Source: CAG-390 sp964522215
GTDB taxonomy: Bacteria > Bacillota > Clostridia > Oscillospirales > CAG-272
Length of the DNA: 34,691 nucleotides
Direction of reading: 5' to 3'
NCBI GenBank assembly: GCA_964522215.1
Contig: CAZFVR010000018.1
Coordinates: forward strand, 1 to 34,691
The notes below the pieces were generated by a model, which made no database searches, had not been told where the DNA came from, and saw only the letters and a list, made by a program, of their open reading frames with translations. The translations under genes were made by a program, and so were the position numbers. Below, piece by piece: positions 21,515 through 30,159 of this stretch. Every line of letters starts with the position of its first letter. The stretch's first letter is position 1.

Positions 21515-22411
21515 ATGCAAAAAATAAGATTTATATCGCTTTTTTCAGGCTCTGCCGGCAACTGCACTGCAGTGTGCTGTGAGGATGATACCATCCTTAT
21601 CGATGCCGGCAGATCCGCCAAAGCGATAGTGGACGGTCTTGCAGCGCAGGGCATCGATGCGGCATCCGTCCGTGCGATCTTTATCACGCACGAGCATACC
21701 GACCACATCTCCGCCCTGCGAGTTTTTTTAAAAAAGCACCCAATACCGGTCTATTCCGCCGCCGAGACATATTCATCGCTCCTCCCCGCATGCGGCGATA
21801 TGGCCGTGCGGCGGCCAAGGATATTTCAAGAGCGCATCGGACACATGACGGTGCGCTCATTTCCTACATCACACGATGCGGCAGCTCCCGTAGGCTACCG
21901 CGTGGATATCGATACATATCACAAGGACGCAGGCGAGGCGTGCGGCGGGCTGGCCCTTGGCATTGCAACAGACACCGGCAGGATCACGCCGGAGATGCAG
22001 GCGGCTCTTGATGGCTGCCGCGCAGTGCTGCTTGAGAGCAATCATGATCCCGATATGCTGCGGCGCGGACCGTATCCGCCGGAGCTGCGGCGCCGCATAG
22101 CATCCGAGTACGGCCACCTCAGCAACGAGCGGAGTGCGGAACTGGCGGCGGAGCTTGCACGCGGCGGCACGCGCGGCTTTATTTTGGCGCATATCTCGGA
22201 TGAGAACAACACGCGCGAGCTTGCCGCCTCTACCTGCCGCCAACAGCTTGATGGCGCGGGCTTTGGTGAGGAGGTAGTGGTGATCGCCTCCTGCCGTGCA
22301 ACGCCTGTGGAGATCACGCCGTTGGCAGTATCATCTGCGGCGGGCTGCGACATAACGGCCCGAGGGATCCAAGGCCGGCAACTCGGAGAGGACGGCAAGA
22401 CAGAGCTATGA
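21515..22411 (+). CDS. MBL-fold metallo-hydrolase of the YycJ/WalJ type
   Basis: This 298-residue cytoplasmic protein has the N-terminal ISLFSGSAGNCTAV motif characteristic of YycJ/WalJ, the metal-binding HEHTDH at 59-64, SHDA, GIATDTG and LESNHD. The late segment EYGHLSNERSAELA with HLS completes the metal site. YycJ proteins are dinuclear metal phosphodiesterases/5'-3' exonucleases proposed to act in DNA repair. A long C-terminal tail after about residue 255 is unusual. The A+T-rich leader shows no Shine-Dalgarno for ATG 21515. The stop overlaps rlmH as ATGA, the gene order found in many Firmicutes, which supports the assignment. Unlike the wreck at 52-465, this MBL gene is intact. Confidence 0.88.
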   Translation: MQKIRFISLFSGSAGNCTAVCCEDDTILIDAGRSAKAIVDGLAAQGIDAASVRAIFITHEHTDHISALRVFLKKHPIPVYSAAETYSSLLPACGDMAVRRPRIFQERIGHMTVRSFPTSHDAAAPVGYRVDIDTYHKDAGEACGGLALGIATDTGRITPEMQAALDGCRAVLLESNHDPDMLRRGPYPPELRRRIASEYGHLSNERSAELAAELARGGTRGFILAHISDENNTRELAASTCRQQLDGAGFGEEVVVIASCRATPVEITPLAVSSAAGCDITARGIQGRQLGEDGKTEL

Positions 22412-22887
22412 TAAACGTAAAACTTATAACCGTAGGCAGTCTCAAGGAGCCGTACCTGCGCGAGGCGGCAGCCGAATATGCAAAGCGGCTATCGGCATTT
22501 TGCCGCTTTGAGTGTACCGAGCTCAAGGAGGCGAGAGTCAGGGACGAGGGTTCGGAGACCTCCGAGCATGCGGCACTGGAGGATGAAGCGGAGCGCATTC
22601 TTGCCGCCATCCCGCCGCGTGCCTGTAAAATTGCGCTTTGCATAGAGGGGCGCGAGCTTGACTCTCCCTCCCTTGCCGAGCTTATCGGCCGCGCCGCGGA
22701 CACTGCGGGCAGCATCTGCTTTATCATAGGCAGCTCACACGGGCTCAGTGAGCGCGTAAAAGCGGCGTGCGATATGCGACTTTCGGTCTCGCGAATGACA
22801 TTCCCGCACCAGCTGTTTCGCGTTATGCTGCTTGAGCAGATATACCGTTCGTTTAATATAATAAAAGGGACCCGCTACCACAAATAA
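22408..22887 (+). CDS. rlmH: 23S rRNA (pseudouridine1915-N3)-methyltransferase
   Basis: This 159-residue SPOUT methyltransferase is the normal length. It has the N-terminal KLITVGSLKEPYLREAAAEYAKRL, the SAM-binding knot region ICFIIGSSHGLSERVK and the C-terminal catalytic block MTFPHQLFRVMLLEQIYRS followed by KGTRYHK. It methylates pseudouridine 1915 in helix 69 of 23S rRNA after subunit joining. The usual IGG in the knot is IGS here, a minor variation. Translation is coupled to the YycJ-like gene by a 4-nt overlap. Confidence 0.95.
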   Translation: MINVKLITVGSLKEPYLREAAAEYAKRLSAFCRFECTELKEARVRDEGSETSEHAALEDEAERILAAIPPRACKIALCIEGRELDSPSLAELIGRAADTAGSICFIIGSSHGLSERVKAACDMRLSVSRMTFPHQLFRVMLLEQIYRSFNIIKGTRYHK

Positions 22888-22908
22888 CGGCGGCAGATAT
22901 CCGAAAGA

Positions 22909-24957
22909 ATGAATAAAAAGAAGAAAAAAATAAAAACATCAGGGGGCGGCATCCTCCACCTTGCCACCGCACTGGTCTTTACGGCACTGGCGGCATTTGT
23001 ATGCCTTGTTGCCATGGGAGTTTTAAAGATACGCCTGCCCGGCGGCAATGACACGCCCGAGCGCACAAAGACCCCGGGCGAGCTGGCGTATGAGAGCTAT
23101 CTTGCCAGCCTCTCCCCCTCACCCGATACCACAAAAGCAACAACAGACAGCACCGCCCCCGACACGACAGACATCGGCCAGCACCCCACCCCCAAATTCT
23201 TCACCATATCGGAGCTTGCGGCACAGGAATACAAGCTTTCCTATTCCGACTACGATAGCGACATGAAGCTGGCGGTGCTGTCTCTTGACGGGATAGATGA
23301 TGACGCACAGCTCAGCCTTTACAGCGGCAGGCGGAAGATAATATCCGTCATGACACCGACCACCCTTGAGGATGGCGGTATTCCATACGAATCCTACACC
23401 GAAAAAGTGACAAGCAGGATGACAGTTGAGACCTACATGGGCTACTTTATCCTTGACTACAATGACGAGATATGGATCTTCGGCTCTGACGGTGCGCTTA
23501 TCACGAAAATTGACGGGTCGGCCCCCATGCCCGCCAACACACGCGACAAGGACGGCCATCCGCTTTTTGTGGGTGAGGATGGTTATTATTATTTTGATGA
23601 GAACGGCACAGCTGTGACAGTTGAATACGACCCTAAAAACGACAGCCGCGGTCTGCTTTTTGATTACGCGCCAAGCTTTGGGATAAACAGCGATCCCACG
23701 CTTAATGTTTGCTGGCAGACCGAGCCTGTAACGCTTGAATATACCCTTGACCGCGACAGCTACTACACACGCTATGCAGTTGATCCGCGCTTGGCGCGCG
23801 TGCTTTATGAGACAGACCCTGCCTTTGCGGAGCGTGTGGCTATAAGACAGCAAAGCGGGCATTATTATAATTATCCCTTTAAATTAGCGCTTGATCGCGT
23901 AAAGGAAGAGATAGCGCGCGAGCAGGCCGAGGCAGCGACCGCCGAGACGACCGACACCACCCCGCTTCCGGAGGCAGCCTCCCTCTCCCCCGCCGAGCTT
24001 TCGGGAGAGATAACGACCGCGGCGGAGACCCCGGAGCCACCCTCGCCCGAATCGACAGCGGAGGCAACCACAGAGGCGATGCCAGAGGCGACGACCGACA
24101 CGGATATATCCTCACCGGACACCATATCACCCGAGGATACCTCCGCACCGACGGATACCATCATACCGGAGGATACCGCCCCGACGGAGGCCGAGACCAC
24201 CGATTTGCCGTATGACCCGATGCTTAATATATCGGTCACCTTTGATTCCCCGCGCTACTACTATGGGGATACGCCTGCCAACTCAGCACTTGGCGGCTAC
24301 GCGCGCGCCTATGCATTCTCAGAGGGCTACGCCTGTATCGTTGACGACTACGGCGTGCTTAAGGTAATAAACAAATACGGCAGGATAACCGCAAGACTGC
24401 GCTATGAATACCGCACCGATGCGGCACACGGCTACACCTATATGGTAAGGACCTACTATCAGCCGATATACAACGATATATACAGCCTTGGCTACTATTA
24501 TTTTGACCACGGATATATGCGCGTTCGCGTTATCGAGCATGAGATGATAGAGGGGGACGTTGTTAATTACGTTACCGCCGACTATGATATTCTTATCGAT
24601 CCTTGGGGGAATGAATTTGATATCCCCTCCGGCTACAAGCTCGTATCCTACTCAGACGGCGTACTTTTACTTGAGCGTGACGGCAGATACGGTTACTATC
24701 ATATAGACGGTCACTGGATAGCACAGCCTGTGTACTCCTATGCCATGCCCTTTGTTGAGGGGCTGGGCGTGCTTGGCACGAGCGACGGCAACATGGGCAT
24801 GGTAGATACCTCCGGGCAGATCGTCCTCCCCTTTGCATATGAGTATATCTCCACCCCCTCCAGCGGAGTTATAGCCTGTTTTTCCGTCTCCGATGGCTGG
24901 ACGATGCTTGCAAAGATGGCAGCACCGACCGGCACCGATATCGACCGGATCAGCTAA
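22909..24957 (+). CDS. Membrane-anchored WG-repeat protein with a Thr/Pro/Glu-rich linker
   Basis: This 682-residue protein has a very basic N-terminus (NKKKKKIKTS) and one transmembrane or signal-anchor helix at about 15-38. An extracytoplasmic part contains WG/KWG-like repeats, which are short beta units with a YG, WG or DG turn (for example DDYGVLKVINKYGRI, IDPWGNEFDI, RDGRYGYYHIDGHWIAQPVY, MGMVDTSGQIVLPFAYEYI). Residues about 340-432 form a low-complexity linker rich in Thr, Pro, Glu and Ala, typical of a wall-spanning or glycosylated stalk. WG repeats are thought to form beta-propeller-like folds; their ligands are rarely known. Only AAAG precedes ATG 22909. It follows rlmH by 21 nt and ends at a strong terminator. 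Confidence 0.82.
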   Translation: MNKKKKKIKTSGGGILHLATALVFTALAAFVCLVAMGVLKIRLPGGNDTPERTKTPGELAYESYLASLSPSPDTTKATTDSTAPDTTDIGQHPTPKFFTISELAAQEYKLSYSDYDSDMKLAVLSLDGIDDDAQLSLYSGRRKIISVMTPTTLEDGGIPYESYTEKVTSRMTVETYMGYFILDYNDEIWIFGSDGALITKIDGSAPMPANTRDKDGHPLFVGEDGYYYFDENGTAVTVEYDPKNDSRGLLFDYAPSFGINSDPTLNVCWQTEPVTLEYTLDRDSYYTRYAVDPRLARVLYETDPAFAERVAIRQQSGHYYNYPFKLALDRVKEEIAREQAEAATAETTDTTPLPEAASLSPAELSGEITTAAETPEPPSPESTAEATTEAMPEATTDTDISSPDTISPEDTSAPTDTIIPEDTAPTEAETTDLPYDPMLNISVTFDSPRYYYGDTPANSALGGYARAYAFSEGYACIVDDYGVLKVINKYGRITARLRYEYRTDAAHGYTYMVRTYYQPIYNDIYSLGYYYFDHGYMRVRVIEHEMIEGDVVNYVTADYDILIDPWGNEFDIPSGYKLVSYSDGVLLLERDGRYGYYHIDGHWIAQPVYSYAMPFVEGLGVLGTSDGNMGMVDTSGQIVLPFAYEYISTPSSGVIACFSVSDGWTMLAKMAAPTGTDIDRIS

Positions 24958-24983
24958 AGGGCACATCGCTCCTTTCGCACAAT

Positions 24984-25036
24984 ATCAAAAGACCACTTTC
25001 GGGGCGGTATCCCGAAAGTGGTCTTTTGATAATTAT
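24984..25036. terminator. Bidirectional 20-bp terminator between convergent genes
   Basis: Arms 24984-25003 and 25011-25030 are perfectly complementary. The stem ends in CTTTTGAT on both strands, so it can serve both the WG-repeat gene and the minus-strand pantothenate kinase gene. Such long perfect stems recur in this genome (see also 12099-12142). Confidence 0.82.
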
Positions 25037-25049
25037 TTTTAGTTTATCG

Positions 25050-25943
25050 TCACTGCAATGCCGCGCCGATGACAGTACCGTACTGTGAAAGCTCGGGAAT
25101 GATAAAATCAACACCAAACGGCGCACTTAGCCCCTCAAAGGTGCGGCGCACCGGGGCAATGCGTGTGAGATTGCCGGTGAGGACGATCTTTTTCAGTCCA
25201 AAGCCTCTGGCGGCAAAGATCGAGAGCATTGCAACCGTCTCGGCAACCATATTGACGATGCCGAGCGCGATATCGCTCTTTGATGCCAAGTCGCTCACGC
25301 GGCCGAAGTTGGAGGCCGTCAGGTTATCGTTAAGGCCAGAGAACTGCCCCTCGCGCGAGATATCCTTAACGCGCAGATCTACCCGCGAGAGGTCGCCACC
25401 CTCGCACAGCTGTTCTATATGCTCTATCTCGTCCATCCCCAAAAGCTCCTTGGAGAGTCCTACCAACGTGCCGCCGCCAACGCCTGTACCGCCGAGGTAT
25501 TCGGTGGTCGCGCCCTCCGCCTCACGTTTGGCGTGTATCAGTGCTGTGCCGGTACCCATGCTGACAACTATTGCCTCGTCAAGGCCGGAAAGATACAGCC
25601 CGCCAAGGCCTATGCTTTTAAATTCAGTCACCTCGCGGCAGGGGAGCGAATATATCGGCAACGGTACAAAACCCGACCCCGCGCCGGTTATCATTACGCG
25701 GTCTATATCCCCAAGTGAGAGCCGATTCTCGGATGTGAAACGCCCCAGTGCGCCGTAAACGGATGTTACCGGGTCTGTTGCGCGAACGAATATCGGTGAT
25801 ATCAGCCCGCCATCCGGCGCAAAGCCCACGATCTTGGTGGTGCTGCCGCCAACATCTATGCCGACTATGGTTTTTCCTGTGATATTGTTTATTTTTTTTG
25901 CTTTTGCCGCCGCATTTTCGCAGTTTACTGTTTTTTCGCTCAT
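25050..25943 (-). CDS. coaW: Type II pantothenate kinase
   Basis: This 297-residue cytoplasmic kinase of the ASKHA superfamily has the phosphate-binding GIDVGGSTTKIVGF at the N-terminus, a catalytic-side VTEFKSIGLGG, the second phosphate motif VVSMGTGTALI, GGTGVGGGTLVGLS and a C-terminal FIIPELSQYGTVIGAALQ. It phosphorylates pantothenate, the first step of coenzyme A synthesis. The type II form is found in staphylococci, bacilli and some clostridia. The start is ATG 25943, with GGAG 9 nt upstream. It is monocistronic and shares an interleaved promoter region with the divergent HAD gene. Confidence 0.9.
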   Translation of the reverse strand: MSEKTVNCENAAAKAKKINNITGKTIVGIDVGGSTTKIVGFAPDGGLISPIFVRATDPVTSVYGALGRFTSENRLSLGDIDRVMITGAGSGFVPLPIYSLPCREVTEFKSIGLGGLYLSGLDEAIVVSMGTGTALIHAKREAEGATTEYLGGTGVGGGTLVGLSKELLGMDEIEHIEQLCEGGDLSRVDLRVKDISREGQFSGLNDNLTASNFGRVSDLASKSDIALGIVNMVAETVAMLSIFAARGFGLKKIVLTGNLTRIAPVRRTFEGLSAPFGVDFIIPELSQYGTVIGAALQ

Positions 25944-25976
25944 TTTGATATGCTCCGATGAGTTTATTGCAATAAT

Positions 25977-26005
25977 ATTGTATCATCATCTTGAAAAAAA
26001 GTCAA
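25977..26005 (-). promoter_or_regulatory. Promoter of coaW
   Basis: On the minus strand TTGACT (26005-26000), a 17-nt spacer and TACAAT (25982-25977). Its -35 hexamer lies inside the spacer of the opposite promoter at 25991-26019. Confidence 0.72.
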
Positions 26006-26019
26006 GATGGTGATATAAT
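25991..26019 (+). promoter_or_regulatory. Promoter of the HAD-rqcH-tldD-tldE operon
   Basis: TTGAAA (25991-25996), a 17-nt spacer and TATAAT (26014-26019). The region is an imperfect palindrome (CATCTTGA...TCAAGATG), so the two divergent promoters share DNA and cannot both hold RNA polymerase at once. Confidence 0.75.
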
Positions 26020-26057
26020 TATAATGTAGTATTATATGCACTGAAAGGATATTCAAA

Positions 26058-26882
26058 ATGAACTTTAAAAATCCCGACACTTCGGTCTTAAACGAAAAAG
26101 AGCTTTACATATTTGATATGGACGGCACTATCTACCTTGGTTACAACGTATTCCCCTTCGCCATCCGCTTTATAAACAACCTTCGCGCGCACGGCAAGCG
26201 AGTACTGTTTTTCACCAACAACGCTTCGCACACAACTGATTTTTATGTAGAAAAGCTGACCAAGCTCGGCTTTTCTCCCACAAAGGAGGAGATAATGACC
26301 TCCGGCGATGTTACGATAGAGTTCCTTCGCCGTCACCGCTCCGGAAAGAGCGTTTATCTCGTCGGTACCGACGAGCTGGTCGAGAACTTCCGCGATTGCG
26401 GCATAAATATGCTCAGCGGCGACGAGGAGAGTGCCGACATCGTGATAACAAGCTTTGATACCTCCCTCACCTACAAAAAGCTTGATGATGCCTGCCGTTT
26501 GGTAAGAGGCGGAGCGGAGTATCTCTCCACCCACCCCGATTTTAACTGCCCCACCGAGACGGGCTTTATACCCGACAGCGGTGCTATCGCCGCCTTTGTT
26601 ACCGCCTCCACGGGAAAGACCCCCACATACTTCGGCAAGCCCTACCGCGAGACGGTTGAGATGATAAGCGAAGCTACCGGCATCGCCCGCGAGCGTATGT
26701 GCATATTCGGCGACCGTCTTTACACGGATATAGCCCTGGGCAAAAAGCACGGTGTGACCGCAGTGCTCGTCCTCTCCGGCGAGACGACAGAGGCGGATGT
26801 GGATGCCGCGGCGGTAGCCGAAAAGCCCGACTTTGTATTCCCCTCCCTTGACGAGGTGGATACCACCATGTTCGGCAACTAA
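26058..26882 (+). CDS. HAD-IIA family sugar/nucleotide phosphatase (NagD-like)
   Basis: This 274-residue cytoplasmic phosphatase has HAD motif I FDMDGTIYLG at about 14-23, motif II FFTNNASHTT near 52, and a type IIA cap domain. Motif III lies in YFGKPYRETVEM and motif IV in FGDRLYTDIALGKKHG. These match the NagD/AraL/4-nitrophenylphosphatase group, which dephosphorylates sugar phosphates or nucleotides as a housecleaning activity. AAAGGA lies 8 nt before ATG 26058. It is the first gene of a four-gene operon with rqcH, tldD and tldE. Confidence 0.9.
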   Translation: MNFKNPDTSVLNEKELYIFDMDGTIYLGYNVFPFAIRFINNLRAHGKRVLFFTNNASHTTDFYVEKLTKLGFSPTKEEIMTSGDVTIEFLRRHRSGKSVYLVGTDELVENFRDCGINMLSGDEESADIVITSFDTSLTYKKLDDACRLVRGGAEYLSTHPDFNCPTETGFIPDSGAIAAFVTASTGKTPTYFGKPYRETVEMISEATGIARERMCIFGDRLYTDIALGKKHGVTAVLVLSGETTEADVDAAAVAEKPDFVFPSLDEVDTTMFGN

Positions 26883-26932
26883 GACGGATACGAGGCCGAG
26901 AGCAACAACTCAAACAAAGGACGATTCAGAGG

Positions 26933-28696
26933 ATGGCATACGATGCCGGAATGCTGGCGGCGGTAATAGACGAGATCAGCCGCATATCAGCAGGCGGCAG
27001 GGTGGATAAGGTCTACCAGCCGCAAAATGATACCATAATACTTGGCATCCGCACCCGCGCGGGAGCACGGCGACTGCTTTTGCGCTGTGGTGCCAATGAC
27101 CCGCGCATGGCATATACGAGCGAGCCGGCGGATAATCCCGCCACACCCCCCACCCTGTGCATGCTTATGCGCAAGCATTTTATCGGCTCGGTGTTTGTGG
27201 GAGCGGAGCAGGCGGGCTTTGAAAGAGTGGCACGCCTTGAGTTTGCAGGTCGGGACGAAATGGGCTACGACTGCAAAAAATACATCTACGCCGAGGTCAT
27301 GGGTAAAAACTCAAACCTGATATTTACCGATGGCAACGGCAGGATACTTGGCGCTATGCGGCAGGTCGACTTTACAACATCCCGCCTGCGGCAGGTCCTG
27401 CCGGGCATGATGTACGAGCTGCCGCCGGCGCAGGACAAGCGCGACCCGCTAAGCGAAACGCGTGACGGCTTTTTGAAGCTGCTCTCCGACTGCATGCCGG
27501 AGAGGGGGGCGGCAAAGCATATCAATGCCGCGTATCTCGGCATCTCCCCCGCCGTGGCGCGTGAGATAGTTTACCGCGCCAGCGGCAGTGTGGATACCTC
27601 CGTGGATGCCGCATCGCCGTATCTGTTGTGGCGCGAGTTTTCGGCGGTCATGGAGCTGATCCGCAGGCGCGATTTTGCCCCGACCATGGCAATGACCAAC
27701 GGCGCACCCGCAGAATATTCATTTATGCCGCTTTTGCAATACGGCAGTGATGCATGTCGCGAGTATGACAGCTTTGGCGACCTGCTTGACAGCTTTTACG
27801 GCGAGCGCGACCGCCGCGCACTTGTAAAGGCGAGGGCAGACGATCTGCTGCGCACCATGCGTGCGGCAGAGGCGCGGCTGTGCCGTAAGCTTGATGCACA
27901 GCGCACCGAGCTTGCGGACTGCGAGCGCGGCGAGGAATACCGCCGTGATGCCGATCTTATAACCGCCAACATCTACAAGATAAAGCGCGGGGATGATATG
28001 GTGCGGCTGACCGATTACTCGGAGATGACGGAGGATGGCGGCTTTACCGAGCGAACAGTAAAGCTTGACCCACGCCTCTCTCCCTCCGCAAACGCGCAAA
28101 AGCTCTACAAGAAATACACCAAGACCAAAACAGCACGGCGGGAGCTTACAAAGCAGATAGAGCTTGGCGAGCGGGAGCTTTTGTACGTTCGCTCGGCGCT
28201 CGATTCCCTCTCCCGTGCCGAAACAGGGACGGAGCTTTTGGAGATACGCGAGGAGCTTTGGCGCTCCGGCTATGCGGGCAAGCAAAAAACACCGCCGCCG
28301 AAAAAGCTGAAAAGCTCGCCGCTTGAATTTAAGACCTCCGGCGGGTACACGGTGCTTTGCGGCAGGAACAATCTCCAAAACGATGAGCTGACCTTTCACC
28401 GCGCCGACCGCTCGGATATTTGGTTCCACCTCAAGGGCGCGCCCGGCTCTCATGTTATTCTTGTGTGCGGTGGCGTGGCACCCGACCTCGATATGACCGA
28501 GGCTGCCGAGATAGCGGCATATCATTCAAGCGCTGGCAGCGGGGATAACATCGCCGTTGACTACACGGCGGTAAGGAATATCAAAAAGCCCGCCGGAGCG
28601 CGCCCGGGATATGTTATATATCACACCAATCAAACAGCATACGTAAGCCCGGATCCCGAAAAGATCCGCGCCATGCGTTGCAAAAATCAAAACTAA
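26933..28696 (+). CDS. rqcH: Ribosome-associated quality-control protein RqcH (NFACT/fibronectin-binding family)
   Basis: This 587-residue cytoplasmic protein has the NFACT-N domain (DAGMLAAVIDEISRISAGGRVDKVYQP, then NSNLIFTDGNGRILGAMRQVDF). Central helix-hairpin-helix and coiled-coil parts follow (about 290-440), then a C-terminal NFACT-R domain with GRNNLQNDELTFHRADRSD, WFHLKGAPGSHVIL and KPAGARPGYVIYHT. RqcH binds stalled 50S subunits and recruits alanyl-tRNA to add C-terminal alanine tails for degradation. Older annotations call it fibronectin-binding protein A. AAAGGA is 11 nt before the ATG. It lies 50 nt after the HAD gene without a terminator. Confidence 0.94.
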   Translation: MAYDAGMLAAVIDEISRISAGGRVDKVYQPQNDTIILGIRTRAGARRLLLRCGANDPRMAYTSEPADNPATPPTLCMLMRKHFIGSVFVGAEQAGFERVARLEFAGRDEMGYDCKKYIYAEVMGKNSNLIFTDGNGRILGAMRQVDFTTSRLRQVLPGMMYELPPAQDKRDPLSETRDGFLKLLSDCMPERGAAKHINAAYLGISPAVAREIVYRASGSVDTSVDAASPYLLWREFSAVMELIRRRDFAPTMAMTNGAPAEYSFMPLLQYGSDACREYDSFGDLLDSFYGERDRRALVKARADDLLRTMRAAEARLCRKLDAQRTELADCERGEEYRRDADLITANIYKIKRGDDMVRLTDYSEMTEDGGFTERTVKLDPRLSPSANAQKLYKKYTKTKTARRELTKQIELGERELLYVRSALDSLSRAETGTELLEIREELWRSGYAGKQKTPPPKKLKSSPLEFKTSGGYTVLCGRNNLQNDELTFHRADRSDIWFHLKGAPGSHVILVCGGVAPDLDMTEAAEIAAYHSSAGSGDNIAVDYTAVRNIKKPAGARPGYVIYHTNQTAYVSPDPEKIRAMRCKNQN

Positions 28697-28761
28697 ACAG
28701 CATTCCACTCTGCTTCGCAAAGCGCAACCTTATGATGGAATGTGCAAAAAAGGAGGTAACC

Positions 28762-30159
28762 ATGCCTTTTTCCGAATTTTTGAATCAAAAACGCAGTGCT
28801 TGCCGCGCTCTTGTTGCCGAGCTTGGCAAAACCTTTAAATATGTCAGCATTCTCGGCACAGATGTTGCGGTGACCGCATACCAGACCGACCGCCGCTCCT
28901 CTGCCGTGCGTGAGGGTGCGGGCGAGCGCGGCTTTGTTTTGCGCATGCACAACGGTCGCTCGTTCTTTGAATACTCGCTGGACGATCCCGAGGGCGACCC
29001 CGCAGCACTTGCTGCCGAGATAATTAAAAAGACTGCAACAGCACCGGGGCTTTACGAGCGAATGATCGAGGCCCCCGTCCCTGCCGATGAGCCGCTGGTG
29101 CAGGATCTTGTGCGCGAATCAGACTTTGACCGTTACAGCGACAGTGATATCCTTGGCGTATGCCGCAAGCTGTGCGAGGAGATACTGTCCCGCGACACGC
29201 GCATTTTAAATGCACGCGTGCTGATCCAGCCCTATACCACATCCAAGCTGTTTATAAGCAAAAACCGCGAGCTTTCACAGCACTACGGTTGGGTAAACGG
29301 CATAATGTGGGTCGTAATACGCGACGGAAAGATGGCTGATGCACGCGAGGGAGCGTATTCGCACCTGCTCTCTGATGTTATCGCCAAGATGCCGGGTCAG
29401 ATAGACAGACTGGTAGACAAAGCAGTGCATCTTACCCGCGCCACGCCGATAGTGCCGGGTATATATGACGTTATAACCGACAGCTCCATTACCGGGCTTA
29501 TCGCGCACGAGGCCTTTGGTCACGGCGTAGAGATGGATCAATTTGTCAAGGATCGCGCCATGGCAAAGCATTGCGTGGGGCAGTATGTGGCATCCCCCAT
29601 TGCCAACATGCATGACGGCGCCGCCGCAACGCTGAGTGCAGCATCATATTTCTTTGATGATGACGGCGTTTTGGCGCAGGATACGCAGATAATCCGCAAC
29701 GGCGTGCTGGTAGCCGGGCTTTCGGATATCGCTTCCGCCGTTCAACTTGGAACTGCTCCCACAGGCAACGGCAGGCGGCAGTCCTTCTCGCACAAGGCCT
29801 ACGCCCGCATGACGAACACCTTCTTTGAGGCTGGCCGGGACAAGCTTGAGGATATGATAGCCTCGATAAAGCACGGATACATGCTGTTTGAGACCAACAA
29901 CGGCATGGAAGACCCCAAAAACTGGCAGATACAGTGCACGGCGGAGTACGGCATTGAGATAGTTGACGGTAAGCTGACCGACAACTATGTATCCCCCGTG
30001 GTCATGAGCGGCTTTGTGCCGGATCTGCTTAAATCGATATCGATGGTATCGGATAATTTTGAGGTCATAGGCTCGGGCGGCTGCGGCAAGGGCTACAAGG
30101 AATGGGTGCGCGTTTCCGACGGCGGCCCGAATTTGAAAGTGAGGGTCAAACTGGGATGA
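28762..30159 (+). CDS. tldD: TldD-type metalloprotease subunit
   Basis: This 465-residue protein has the TldD active-site motif HEAFGHGVEMD, with zinc ligands His249 and His254 and catalytic Glu250. TGNGRRQSFSHKAYARMTNTF and the C-terminal GSGGCGKGYKEWVRVSDGGP follow. TldD pairs with TldE as a heterodimeric protease that digests unfolded peptides and, in some bacteria, matures modified peptides or degrades toxins. The start is ATG 28762, preceded by GGAGG at 5 nt; the frame is open further upstream but lacks a site there. Its stop overlaps the tldE start. Confidence 0.93.
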   Translation: MPFSEFLNQKRSACRALVAELGKTFKYVSILGTDVAVTAYQTDRRSSAVREGAGERGFVLRMHNGRSFFEYSLDDPEGDPAALAAEIIKKTATAPGLYERMIEAPVPADEPLVQDLVRESDFDRYSDSDILGVCRKLCEEILSRDTRILNARVLIQPYTTSKLFISKNRELSQHYGWVNGIMWVVIRDGKMADAREGAYSHLLSDVIAKMPGQIDRLVDKAVHLTRATPIVPGIYDVITDSSITGLIAHEAFGHGVEMDQFVKDRAMAKHCVGQYVASPIANMHDGAAATLSAASYFFDDDGVLAQDTQIIRNGVLVAGLSDIASAVQLGTAPTGNGRRQSFSHKAYARMTNTFFEAGRDKLEDMIASIKHGYMLFETNNGMEDPKNWQIQCTAEYGIEIVDGKLTDNYVSPVVMSGFVPDLLKSISMVSDNFEVIGSGGCGKGYKEWVRVSDGGPNLKVRVKLG

